Assembly (NCBI GenBank): GCA_963824395.1
Contig: CAWGPF010000003.1
Location: forward strand, 62,001-126,000
Direction of reading: 5' to 3'
DNA length: 64,000 nt
From: 13-2-20CM-66-19 sp963824395
GTDB taxonomy: Bacteria > Pseudomonadota > Gammaproteobacteria > Steroidobacterales > Steroidobacteraceae
The translations under genes were made by a program, and so were the position numbers. Position 1 is the stretch's first letter, and the number at the start of each line of letters is the position of its first letter. Positions 43,235 to 51,738 of the stretch are shown piece after piece. Under the pieces are notes generated by a model. It was not told the DNA's origin. It saw only the letters and a list, made by a program, of their open reading frames with translations, and did no database searches.

Positions 43235-44038
43235 ATGAGATACGGCATCCGCACCTGCAGTGCCTGCATGCTCGTGATGCTCGGCACAGCAGGCGCCGCC
43301 CTTAAGGCGCAAGGCCCGCCGGCGACGGCCGATGCCCGCCTGCGCACGCTCGTCTACGCCGCCGATGAGGTGTACCGCCTGCAAGGCTATGTGGGCTTTC
43401 AGATCGACCTCGAGTTCGAAAGCGGCGAGACCTTCGTCGGCCTGAGCGCCGGTGACGTCGAGAGCCTCGCCTTCGCCGCCGAGGCGAACCACCTGTTTCT
43501 CAAGCCCCGCGCGGCGCCCATCGACACCAATCTCACCGTGCTCACGAACCGCCGTACCTACCACGTCGAGTACCGGGCCAGCCTGCGGCGTGCCGACACG
43601 GCCGCGGGTGAGATCGTCTATGCCGTGCGCTTCGTCTATCAGGATGCGGCGGTACCGCCGCCCCAAGACGCCGCAGAGCGCCCGGCGCAGGCGCTACCCG
43701 AGCGCCCGCGCAACCTCGACTACGCCTATTGCGGCAGTCCCTCCCTGCAGCCGCAGTCCGCCTGGGATGATGGCGTGCAGACGCACCTGCGCTTCGGCGC
43801 GCGCCAGGACCTGCCGGCGATCTTTGTGCACAACGAGGACGGCAGTGAGTCACTCGTCAACTTCACCGTCGAGGCGGACGAGCTCATCGTGCACCGCGTG
43901 GTGCGCAGGCTGATCGTGCGTCGCGGGCACCTGGCGGGCTGCGTCGTGAACCAGCGCTTTGCCGGCGGGGGCGACCGACTGGACTCGGGCACGCTCTCCC
44001 CGCAGGTGCGGCGGGTGACCCGCGGGGCGGTGCCGTGA
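43235..44038 (+). CDS. virB9: VirB9/CagX-like outer-membrane-complex protein
   Basis: The protein has 267 residues from the ATG at 43235 (GGTGAG upstream); a GTG at 43223 would add four residues and overlap virB8. The signal peptide core is CSACMLVMLGTAGAALKAQ. The N-terminal CagX domain has RLRTLVYAADEVYRLQGYVGFQIDLEF and SGDVESLAF-type features, and the C-terminal domain has NLDYAYCG and WDDGVQTHLRF (YxxxG...T-x-F pattern), used for VirB7 and VirB10 contact. Its stop overlaps virB10. Confidence 0.9.
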   Translation: MRYGIRTCSACMLVMLGTAGAALKAQGPPATADARLRTLVYAADEVYRLQGYVGFQIDLEFESGETFVGLSAGDVESLAFAAEANHLFLKPRAAPIDTNLTVLTNRRTYHVEYRASLRRADTAAGEIVYAVRFVYQDAAVPPPQDAAERPAQALPERPRNLDYAYCGSPSLQPQSAWDDGVQTHLRFGARQDLPAIFVHNEDGSESLVNFTVEADELIVHRVVRRLIVRRGHLAGCVVNQRFAGGGDRLDSGTLSPQVRRVTRGAVP

Positions 44039-45216
44039 GCGAGCAGGAACTCCCGGTGGCGCGGCCCGAGCCGGCCGACCGCGTACGCGGGGAGCGCGCG
44101 GCGGCGATCGTCAGTGCAGTGCGCAGCCTGCAGTCGCGCGCGAGCAGCGTGCTGGCGGCGGCGCTGATGATCGCCCTCGGGGTCTCAGCCCTCACCTGGT
44201 ACTACGCGCACGCGTTCACGCGTCCGGCCCGCAGCCGAGAGAGTGCGCAGGCGAGCGCGTCGAGTCGTGCGCAGGCCGAGATGACTTTGCCGGCGCTCGG
44301 CGCCGTCATTGCTCCGGCGTCCGCCGCAGCGGCGAGCGAGCCGGACCCGCCCGGGGCACCGGCGGGCGCTCAGGTGCCCGCGGCGCCACTGCCGGAGGCG
44401 GCCGCGGCGGCCGCCGGGGCCAGGGCTGATGCCAAGACCCCCGCACAACTGGCCTACGAGCGCCGTCTCGCCGGCGCGGTGTTTACGCGCACGATGAACC
44501 CGGCGACAGACCCGGCGATCGCCGCCGCGCCCGTCAGCGCGCCCGCCGGGTCCGACGCCGCCCCTCAGCGCGCACCCGGTTCACTTGCGGCACTCCTGGA
44601 CGCCACGCCGGCGCCGGTCACCCAGGCGCAGCGCCTGCCGGATTCGCATTTCCTGCTGCCGAAGGGGGCGTTCCTCGACTGCACGCTCGAGACCGCCATC
44701 GACTCCACGCTCCCGGGCATGACGACCTGCGTGACGGCCGCCGACACCTTCAGCGCCGATGGCAAAGTGGTACTGCTCGAGCGGGGCACCAAGCTCGTCG
44801 GGGAGACCCGGGGCCAGCTGCAGCAGGGGCAGGCGCGCCTGTTCGTGCTGTGGACGCAGGCGCGCACACCCGGCGGCGTGCTGGTGCCCCTGGATTCCCC
44901 GGGCACCGATGAGCTCGGGCGCGCCGGCGTCGGCGGCGAGGTGCAGCGGCACTTCTGGCAGCGCTTCGGGGCTGCGGTGCTGATCTCGGTCATCGAAGGG
45001 GGCATCCAGGCGGGCGTGCAGGCTGCCAGTCATTCAAACGGTACGGTCATCTACGCACCGGCGGGTTCGCAGGACGTGCTCACCGAAGCGCTCAAGGACA
45101 GCGCCCAGATCCCGCCAACGCTCACCAAGGCCAATGGCGAGCGCATCGAGGTGCTGGTGGCGCGGGACGTTGACTTCCGCACCGTCTATGAGCTGCGCGC
45201 CAGTGCCGGGCGCTGA
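44035..45216 (+). CDS. virB10: VirB10/TrbI-like channel scaffold
   Basis: The protein has 393 residues with a GTG start overlapping virB9 by four bases (GTGA). There is a cytoplasmic tail, then a transmembrane helix near residues 38-55 (VLAAALMIALGVSALTWYYA), then a long Ala/Pro-rich linker. The TrbI beta-barrel domain follows from about residue 195: SHFLLPKGAFLDCTLETAI, GMTTCVT, VVLLERGTKLVGETRG and WQRFGAAVLIS. It spans both membranes and gates the channel. The linker is low complexity but in frame. Confidence 0.92.
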   Translation: MSEQELPVARPEPADRVRGERAAAIVSAVRSLQSRASSVLAAALMIALGVSALTWYYAHAFTRPARSRESAQASASSRAQAEMTLPALGAVIAPASAAAASEPDPPGAPAGAQVPAAPLPEAAAAAAGARADAKTPAQLAYERRLAGAVFTRTMNPATDPAIAAAPVSAPAGSDAAPQRAPGSLAALLDATPAPVTQAQRLPDSHFLLPKGAFLDCTLETAIDSTLPGMTTCVTAADTFSADGKVVLLERGTKLVGETRGQLQQGQARLFVLWTQARTPGGVLVPLDSPGTDELGRAGVGGEVQRHFWQRFGAAVLISVIEGGIQAGVQAASHSNGTVIYAPAGSQDVLTEALKDSAQIPPTLTKANGERIEVLVARDVDFRTVYELRASAGR

Positions 45217-46270
45217 GTCCCGGGCGGCGGCGGGCGCGGAGCTGAGCGCGCTCGAACTCACCCTGCGCGCGTTGCGGCCGCTGCTCGCGAACCCGGAAGT
45301 CACGGAGCTGTGCATCAACCAGCCGCGCGAGATATTCATCGAGACCCGCGCCGGCTGGCGGCGCGAGGAACTGCCGTTCGCGGACCTCGAGTGGTGCCGG
45401 CGGCTGGCGAAGCTCATCGCCAACGTCACGCGCCAGCGCATTGATGAGTCGGCGCCGCTGCTCTCGGCGTGGCTGCCCACCGGCGAGCGCGTGCAGATCG
45501 TGCTGCCCCCGGCGACCTCCGCCGGCTGCGTGGCGATCACCATCCGCCGCCCGACTGACACGGTGTGGTCCATCGAGGACCTCGCGCGCCGCGGCGCGCT
45601 GCCCGACCGAGTCCACGCCTGCGACAGCGCCGATACGGACGCGGAACTGCTGCGGCTGCACGCCCAAGGGGACTACGCCGCCTTCATGTGCCTCGCGGTA
45701 CGCACGCGCAAGAACATCCTCGTCTCCGGCGCCACCGGCTCGGGCAAGACCACCTGGACCAAGGCGCTGATCCGCGAGATTCCGCGCGAGGAGCGGCTCG
45801 TCACCATCGAGGATGCGCGCGAGCTGGTGCTCGAACATCACCCGAACCACGTACGGCTCTACTACAGCAAGGACGGCCAGGGCCTGGCGCGCGTGACGCC
45901 GAAGCAGCTCCTGGAGTGCTGCCTGCGCATGCGACCCGACCGCATCCTGCTGGCAGAGCTGCGCGCGGAGGAGGCCTTCGACTACCTGCGTAACGTCAAT
46001 TCCGGACACCCGGGGTCGATCACGAGCGTGCACGCCAGCAGCGCGGAGCTCGCCTTCGAGCAGCTCATGCTCCTGGTGAAGCAGAGCGCCGCCGGCCGCG
46101 GCCTGGCGCGCGCTGACATCAAGGGCCTCCTCTACCTGCTGATCGACGTCGTGATCCAGTGCGGGCTTGAGGGGCACCGCCGCGTGATCCGCGAGGTATG
46201 GTTCGACCCCGCGCGCAAGCGCCGCGCGGCCCGCGGCAGCGGCCGCGCGCCCGGCACCCGGGCGCGCTGA
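45203..46270 (+). CDS. virB11: VirB11-type secretion ATPase
   Basis: This hexameric traffic ATPase has 355 residues from the GTG at 45203, inside the end of virB10 (14-bp overlap), which gives the expected N-terminus; frames reaching to 45134 are overlap only. Walker A GATGSGKT is at residues 176-183, with TIEDARELVL, the LRMRPDRILLAELR Walker B-type block and SGHPGSITSVHA (His box) following. It works with VirB4 to drive pilus and substrate transfer. The C-terminal tail is Arg-rich. Confidence 0.93.
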   Translation: MPGAESRAAAGAELSALELTLRALRPLLANPEVTELCINQPREIFIETRAGWRREELPFADLEWCRRLAKLIANVTRQRIDESAPLLSAWLPTGERVQIVLPPATSAGCVAITIRRPTDTVWSIEDLARRGALPDRVHACDSADTDAELLRLHAQGDYAAFMCLAVRTRKNILVSGATGSGKTTWTKALIREIPREERLVTIEDARELVLEHHPNHVRLYYSKDGQGLARVTPKQLLECCLRMRPDRILLAELRAEEAFDYLRNVNSGHPGSITSVHASSAELAFEQLMLLVKQSAAGRGLARADIKGLLYLLIDVVIQCGLEGHRRVIREVWFDPARKRRAARGSGRAPGTRAR

Positions 46271-46280
46271 GGGGGGCGGG

Positions 46281-47939
46281 ATGTCGCTGCTGCACGGCTG
46301 GCCGGGGCTGCTGTCGGGGTACCTTGCGGTCGAGGCGCCGATGCTGGTGGCGCTGGCACGCGCCCGCGCACCCCTGCCGCGCATGCTGGCGGCGCCCCTG
46401 ACCGCGATACCGGTGACGGCACTGGCGGGCGGGGTGCTCGCCGCGGCCGGTCCAGCCCTTGAGGGCGCGGGCGCCGTCGCCGGCAGCAGCCTCGGCATCG
46501 CCGCCGCCGTCACCGCCACGGCGGTCATGGGCTACGCGGCCGGAGCGCTGCTCGGTCGCGCCGCTGAGGCGGCCACGCTGCACCGCCGCGGCGCCCTGGT
46601 CACCGATGAGAAGACGCGTGCGCCCGCGACAGCGCGGCGGACGCGGGCGGCGGGAACTGCCGCCTGCCTCACGCTTGCCGGCGTACGCGTGCCCGAGGCC
46701 GACGAAGTCAAGCACTTCAAGCTCATCGGCACCACCGGCACCGGCAAGAGCACCGCGATCCACGAGCTGCTGCGCGCAGCTCTGGCCCGCGGGGATCGCG
46801 CGGTGATCGCTGATCCCGACGCCGGGTACCTGAACAGTTTCTATGACCGCAGGCGCGGCGACGTCGTCCTCAATCCCTTCGAGGCGCGCTCGGCGCGCTG
46901 GGACCTGTTCGCCGAGCTCGGCGATGCCTACGACGTCGAGCAGCTGGCGCGCTCGCTGATCCCGGATCACGAGGGGCCCGACCGCAGCTGGCGCGGCTAT
47001 GCGCGCACCTTCTTCAGCGCCGTCACCTCGCAGGCGCACGCGGCCGGCAGCCGCGACGTGCGCGAGCTCTACCGGCTGCTGGTGGTCGCCGGCACCGCGG
47101 AGCTGCGCACCCTGGTGGCCGGCACGCCGGCGCAGCCGTTCCTCGAGGAGCACAACGGGCGCATGTTCGAGTCGATCCGCTCGGTCACGAGCTCGGCGGT
47201 GGGGGCGCTCGATTACGTCGCGCGCCAGCGCAGCGAGCCGGTGTCGGTACGGCAATGGGTGCGCGCGGCCGCCGCGCCGGGGCGCGAGTGCAGCCCGCGC
47301 GGCGTGTTGTTCCTGCCCTATCGCGCCGGTCAGATCGCCGCCCTGCGCTCGACCATCTCCGCATGGATGCGCCTCGCCATCTTCGAGGCCATGAGCCAGG
47401 AGCAGGAGAGAGCGCAGCGGCTGTGGTTCGTCGTCGATGAGCTTGATGCCCTCGGACAGATCGACGGGCTGAAGGACGCACTCGCGCGCCTGCGCAAATT
47501 TGGCGGCCGCTGCGTCCTCGGCTTCCAGTCGATCGCCCAGGTGTCCTCCACCTACGGGGCAGGGGAGGCCCAGACGATCGTAGAGAACTGCGGCAATACG
47601 CTTATTCTGCGCTGTTCCGGGAGCGAGCACGGCGGTACCTCGCAGTTCGCCTCGCGGCTGATCGGCGAGCGCGAGGTCGTGCAGGTGCACACCTCGCGCT
47701 CCTACCACGCAGCGCAAGTCCTGCCCTCCATCACCCGCAGCGAGCACCAGAGCACCGAGGCTGCGGTCATGGGGGCGCAGATCGAGCAGCTGCCGGACTT
47801 ATCGGGTTACCTCAAGCTCGCCTCCGCCCCCGAGTGGCGCCGGGTGCGCCTGCAGCCTCCCGTGGCGCGACGCGCTGCCAGCCCCGCGCTGGCGGCGGCG
47901 GCCGAGCCCGCGCCGGCACTCGGGCGCGAGCGCGGATGA
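46281..47939 (+). CDS. Type IV coupling ATPase (VirD4/TraD-like), first copy
   Basis: This inner-membrane DNA motor of 552 residues links the relaxosome to the secretion channel. Hydrophobic segments occupy residues 35-95. Walker A GTTGTGKS is at residues 150-157, and Walker B ends at Asp386-Glu387 (VVDELDALG). RKFGGRCVLGFQSIAQVSSTYG and RCSGSEHGGTSQFASR are the usual C-terminal motor motifs of the TraD/TrwB branch. It begins ten bases after virB11. A clear paralog lies 1.6 kb downstream, and two coupling proteins in one cluster is unusual. Confidence 0.88.
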   Translation: MSLLHGWPGLLSGYLAVEAPMLVALARARAPLPRMLAAPLTAIPVTALAGGVLAAAGPALEGAGAVAGSSLGIAAAVTATAVMGYAAGALLGRAAEAATLHRRGALVTDEKTRAPATARRTRAAGTAACLTLAGVRVPEADEVKHFKLIGTTGTGKSTAIHELLRAALARGDRAVIADPDAGYLNSFYDRRRGDVVLNPFEARSARWDLFAELGDAYDVEQLARSLIPDHEGPDRSWRGYARTFFSAVTSQAHAAGSRDVRELYRLLVVAGTAELRTLVAGTPAQPFLEEHNGRMFESIRSVTSSAVGALDYVARQRSEPVSVRQWVRAAAAPGRECSPRGVLFLPYRAGQIAALRSTISAWMRLAIFEAMSQEQERAQRLWFVVDELDALGQIDGLKDALARLRKFGGRCVLGFQSIAQVSSTYGAGEAQTIVENCGNTLILRCSGSEHGGTSQFASRLIGEREVVQVHTSRSYHAAQVLPSITRSEHQSTEAAVMGAQIEQLPDLSGYLKLASAPEWRRVRLQPPVARRAASPALAAAAEPAPALGRERG

Positions 47940-48440
47940 GTGGCCGTGGATGACCTGACGGTGCGCACCGGCCTGCTGCTCGACAGCGTCGAGTCGCAGC
48001 GCGCGCAGGCGACGCAGGTACTCGAGCGGCTGCAGGAGCACCTGGCACAGATCGACGACGTGGTGCGCGACGAGATCCGCGCGACGCTCCTCGAGGAGCT
48101 GCGCACGCTGGCCGAGGAGGGCCGGCAGGCGAGCGCGAGCCTCAGGCGCCTGCGGCAGGCCGCCCATGCGCACCTCGGCGTGTGGAGCGCCGCGATCGGG
48201 CTGTCCGCCGCTGCCGTGCCGCTCGCGCTGTCGTGGTGGTTGACGCCCTCGGCGGCGGAGCTCGGCGCCCTGCGGGCGACGCGCGCCGAGCTCACGGCCA
48301 ACCTCGCACAGCTCACCGCCCAGGGCGGTCGCGTACAGCTGCGGCACTGCGGGGACAGGCCGCGACTGTGTGTGCGCATCGAGCGCGGCGCCCCCCGCTA
48401 CGGCGAGGGCGGCGAATACGCCATCGTGAAGGGCTACTGA
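47940..48440 (+). CDS. Coiled-coil membrane protein between the two coupling proteins
   Basis: The protein has 166 residues with a GTG directly after the preceding stop (an in-frame GTG at 47946 is equally possible). Residues 15-75 form a charged coiled coil (SVESQRAQATQVLERLQEHLAQIDD), followed by one transmembrane helix near residues 80-98 (WSAAIGLSAAAVPLALSWWL), a second short coiled coil, and a conserved-looking end RLCVRIERGAPRYGEGGEYAIVKGY. I do not recognise a named family. Its place suggests a relaxosome or coupling accessory at the membrane. Confidence 0.7.
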   Translation: MAVDDLTVRTGLLLDSVESQRAQATQVLERLQEHLAQIDDVVRDEIRATLLEELRTLAEEGRQASASLRRLRQAAHAHLGVWSAAIGLSAAAVPLALSWWLTPSAAELGALRATRAELTANLAQLTAQGGRVQLRHCGDRPRLCVRIERGAPRYGEGGEYAIVKGY

Positions 48441-48450
48441 GGCGACGCCC

Positions 48451-49833
48451 GTGAGCGCTGCGCATATGCCCGCCTGGCTACTGTCCCTGCAGCCCTGGAT
48501 GCTCGGGATCGCAGGGCTCGTGCCGGCCGCGGTGATCCTCACCCGCCGGGCAGTCGCCGAAGCCCACAAGCGCGGTGCCCGGGTCCTGAGCGGCCGGCAG
48601 GCGCGGCGCGCGCTGCGGCGCCGCCGCGGTGGAGCGCAGTGCGTGGCGCTCGCCGGGGTGAGCATCGAGCCGCGCGAGGAGGCGCGTCACTTTAAGCTCA
48701 TCGGCACCACCGGCACGGGTAAGTCCACCGCCATCGCCGCGCTTCTGGAGCGCGCCCTCGCCCGCGGCGACCGCGCCGTCATCACCGATCCGGACGCAGG
48801 CTACGCGGCCCGCTTCCATGTGCGCCGGCGCGGGGACGTGATCCTCAACCCCTTCGATGCGCGCTCGGTGAAGTGGGACCCCTTTGCGGAGGTCCATGCG
48901 CCCTGGGACGTCGAGCAGCTCGCCAGCGGCCTGATCCCGGCCTGCGAGGACGCTTCGGGGCGCGAGTGGCGCGGCTATGCCCGCACCTTCCTGACGGCCG
49001 CGATGCGTCGCCTGCACGAACGCGGCTGCGGGGACTCGCGCGAGCTGTGGCGGCTGCTCACCATGGCCGCGGCCGCGGAGCTGCGTCCGCTGCTCGCCGG
49101 CACCCCGGCGCAGCCGTTCCTCGAGCCCGAGAACGCCCGCATGTTCAGCTCCATTCGTTCGGTGGCGGGTTCGGCGGCGGCGGCGTTCGAGTATGTGCAG
49201 GCGCAGCGCGCCCGCGCCTTCTCGGTGCGCGGCTGGGTCGCTTGCGGCAGCGGCGTGCTGTTCATGCCCTACGGCGCCGCCCAGATCGCGGCGCTGCGCT
49301 CGATCATCGCCACCTGGATGCGCCTTGCGATCTTCGAGGCCCTGAGTCAGGGCGAAGGCGACCAGCGCCTGTGGTTCATCGTCGATGAGCTCGACTCCCT
49401 GGGCGCGATTGACGGTCTGAAGGATGCGCTCGCGCGCCTGCGCAAATTCGGCGGGAGGTGCGTGCTCGGCTTCCAGTCGATTGCCCAGGTGTCTTCGACC
49501 TACGGGGCGGCGGATGCGCAGACGATCGTGGAAAATTGCGGGAACACGCTGATTTTACGCTGCTCCGGAAGCGAGCACGGCGGTACCTCGCAGTTTGCCT
49601 CGCGCCTGATCGGGGAGCGCGAGGTGATCCGGCGCCACACCGCCCGCGGCCGTGACCGCGAGGGCTTCCTCGTCGCACGCGGCGCGCGGCGCTCCACCAA
49701 CGTGAGTGAGAGCCACGTCATCGAGAGCGCCGTGCTCGCCGCCGAGCTCGAGCAGCTGCCCGATTTCACCGGCTACCTCAAGAGCGCCGCCAGCCCGCAG
49801 TGGCTGCGCGTGAGCTTCCGGCGCGGCGCCTGA
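48451..49833 (+). CDS. Type IV coupling ATPase (VirD4/TraD-like), second copy
   Basis: The protein has 460 residues and is very similar through the motor domain to the copy at 46281. Walker A GTTGTGKS lies at residues 85-92; WFIVDELDSLGAIDGLKDALARLRKFGG and RCSGSEHGGTSQFASR are shared almost word for word. It differs in a much shorter N-terminus with only one clear hydrophobic segment (about residues 10-30) and in a different tail. It may form mixed hexamers with the first copy or serve another substrate. It ends five bases before the relaxase. Confidence 0.87.
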   Translation: MSAAHMPAWLLSLQPWMLGIAGLVPAAVILTRRAVAEAHKRGARVLSGRQARRALRRRRGGAQCVALAGVSIEPREEARHFKLIGTTGTGKSTAIAALLERALARGDRAVITDPDAGYAARFHVRRRGDVILNPFDARSVKWDPFAEVHAPWDVEQLASGLIPACEDASGREWRGYARTFLTAAMRRLHERGCGDSRELWRLLTMAAAAELRPLLAGTPAQPFLEPENARMFSSIRSVAGSAAAAFEYVQAQRARAFSVRGWVACGSGVLFMPYGAAQIAALRSIIATWMRLAIFEALSQGEGDQRLWFIVDELDSLGAIDGLKDALARLRKFGGRCVLGFQSIAQVSSTYGAADAQTIVENCGNTLILRCSGSEHGGTSQFASRLIGEREVIRRHTARGRDREGFLVARGARRSTNVSESHVIESAVLAAELEQLPDFTGYLKSAASPQWLRVSFRRGA

Positions 49834-49838
49834 AGGCC

Positions 49839-50783
49839 ATGGCGATCTTCCGCCTGCAGATCAGCTCGATCAGCCGCGGCGCCGGACGCCGGGCCACCGC
49901 CGCGGCCGCCTACCGAGCCGGGGAGCGCGTGCGCGATGAGCGCAGCGGCGAGCTGCACAACTTCAGCCGGCGGCGCGATGTGCTGCACACCGAGATCTTC
50001 CTGCCGCAGCCAGCCGGGGCCCAGGCGGCCGAGTGGGCCGCGAGCCGCGAGCGGCTGTGGAACACGGCCGAGCGCGCCGAGAAGCGCCACGACGCGCGCG
50101 TCGCGCGCGAGTTCGAGGTCAATCTGCCCGCGGAGCTGCCGCCGCTGGCGCGCATTGCCCTGGCGCGCAGCTTCGCGCTGGAGCTGTCCGAGCGCTATCG
50201 CATCGCGGTGGATCTCGCCGTGCACGCGCCGCGTGATGACAGCGACCCGCGCAACTTCCACGCGCATCTGCTCGCCACGACGCGCGAAGTTACCCCGGCG
50301 GGTCTCGGGGCCAAGGCGGGCCTGGACATGGCGCCGCGCGAGCGCCGCCTGCGTCAGCTGCCTGACCACCGCCAGGAGTTCATCAACGTGCGCGAGCGCT
50401 GGGCGACGCTCACCAATGAGGCGTTGCGCACGGCCAACCTCGAGGCGCGCATCGATCACCGCAGCCTTGCCGCGCAGGGGATCGAGCGCGAGCCGCGGCC
50501 GCGCATTCCGCTGGCGCATCTGAAGATGGAGCAGCGCGGCGTGAGAAGCGAACTCGCCGAGCGCCTGCGCGCCGACTACCGCGAGCGCCTGGCGCGGCGT
50601 CGCAGCGAGGCGCAGGAGGCGCACACGGCCGAGCCGCCGCGCGCAGCCGTGCCACCGGATCTTGAGGAGGTAAGGCGTCAGGCGCGCGAGGCCTGGCTGC
50701 AGCTGCGCCGCAACGCGCAGGCCGCGCCCGCGCCCCGCGAGACACCCGAGCTGCAGGCGGCGGACGATGAGCTGAGCCGCTGA
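49839..50783 (+). CDS. mobA: MobA/MobL family relaxase
   Basis: This DNA-nicking relaxase has 314 residues. The ATG at 49839 gives the family N-terminus AIFRLQISSISRGAGRRATAAAAYRAGE; Tyr25 is the likely catalytic tyrosine. The metal-binding histidines are His129 (LAVHAP) and His141/His143 (NFHAHLL). It matches the MOBQ-type relaxase domain, but the protein ends after an Arg/Ala-rich tail and has no primase or helicase domain. It would nick at an oriT and carry DNA to the coupling proteins. No oriT is recognised in the window. Confidence 0.88.
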   Translation: MAIFRLQISSISRGAGRRATAAAAYRAGERVRDERSGELHNFSRRRDVLHTEIFLPQPAGAQAAEWAASRERLWNTAERAEKRHDARVAREFEVNLPAELPPLARIALARSFALELSERYRIAVDLAVHAPRDDSDPRNFHAHLLATTREVTPAGLGAKAGLDMAPRERRLRQLPDHRQEFINVRERWATLTNEALRTANLEARIDHRSLAAQGIEREPRPRIPLAHLKMEQRGVRSELAERLRADYRERLARRRSEAQEAHTAEPPRAAVPPDLEEVRRQAREAWLQLRRNAQAAPAPRETPELQAADDELSR

Positions 50784-50791
50784 AGGACGGG

Positions 50792-51655
50792 CTAGTTCAG
50801 AGTCAGGCGGTAGGTGAGCAGCGCGCCGCCGGGCACCGGGACCACTGCGAAGCGGCTGGTGTGCTCGAGGTCGCCCTCGTGGCGGTTCATGACGAAGTGC
50901 GCACTCGCCGCCCCGAGGGCGGCGCCGGCCACGGTGTCGGAGAGCCAGTGGGCGTTGTGCTTGAGGCGTTCGTAGCCGGTGGCCAGTCCCACTCCGTAGC
51001 CGAGGACGCGCCGTATCCAGCGGTAATCGTCATTGCCCGACTCCGCCAGCACCGTGCCGATCGCGAACGCGGCGGTGGTGTGGAGGGAGGGGAAGGAGCT
51101 GCCGCCCTTGCCCCACTCGTCGTCATTGCTCGACTGATAAGGCGTTTCCCGCCCGGCGGCAAACTTCAGCGCCTCGGCGGTCACGGCACTCAGGCCGAGG
51201 GCTTCGAGCATCTCGTAGGCCTCAAGATGGCCGGCGCGATCATCGGTGAAGTGCGCATACAGCCAGGTACCGCCCAGCAGCACGGCTCCGGGGAGCGCAT
51301 CCGGGAGGTCCTCGGACTTGGAGCCGTCGTTGGGGCCCTCCTTGTTGATGAAGTGCGTGCGCACCTGCTCGTCGTAGTGGTGCGCGGCGCCGATGGCCAC
51401 CAGGCTCGCGCCGAACCACCCCCAATCGCCCCGGTCCCAGTGCAACGGGGCGGTGAAGTAAGCCTTGATGTCCGAGGTCAGTGTGGGCCCATGCGGTTCA
51501 TCGGCCTCCTGCGGTGCGGGCGGTGATACGTCCGCAGGGTCGGGTTGCTGAGGCACGGCGTGCTTAAGCTCCGGGAGCGGGGGTTCGTCGGCGTATAGGG
51601 CGGTGCTCAGGAGCAGGGCCACTATCAGGGCTGCGGGCGCGCAAAGTCCCCTCAT
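50792..51655 (-). CDS. PAP2-like phosphatase, divergent motif
   Basis: This exported protein has 287 residues from the ATG at 51655, chosen for its signal peptide (LCAPAALIVALLLSTALYADE). The PAP2 motifs are present but altered: KFAAGRETP instead of K-x6-RP, SFPSLHT for the P-S-G-H block, and GYERLKHNAHWLSDTVAG for the S-R-x5-H-x3-D block. This is a periplasmic or outer-membrane phosphatase-like protein possibly acting on lipid phosphates, with activity uncertain because of the substitutions. It lies just beyond the relaxase, on the opposite strand. Confidence 0.78.
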   Translation of the reverse strand: MRGLCAPAALIVALLLSTALYADEPPLPELKHAVPQQPDPADVSPPAPQEADEPHGPTLTSDIKAYFTAPLHWDRGDWGWFGASLVAIGAAHHYDEQVRTHFINKEGPNDGSKSEDLPDALPGAVLLGGTWLYAHFTDDRAGHLEAYEMLEALGLSAVTAEALKFAAGRETPYQSSNDDEWGKGGSSFPSLHTTAAFAIGTVLAESGNDDYRWIRRVLGYGVGLATGYERLKHNAHWLSDTVAGAALGAASAHFVMNRHEGDLEHTSRFAVVPVPGGALLTYRLTLN

Positions 51656-51738
51656 GGTCGGCCCGCGAGCGGGCGAATATGCTGCATGGGCGCGGATCTT
51701 ACGCAAGGCCGCGCACTCCTGCGCGGCCTTGACCGGCA

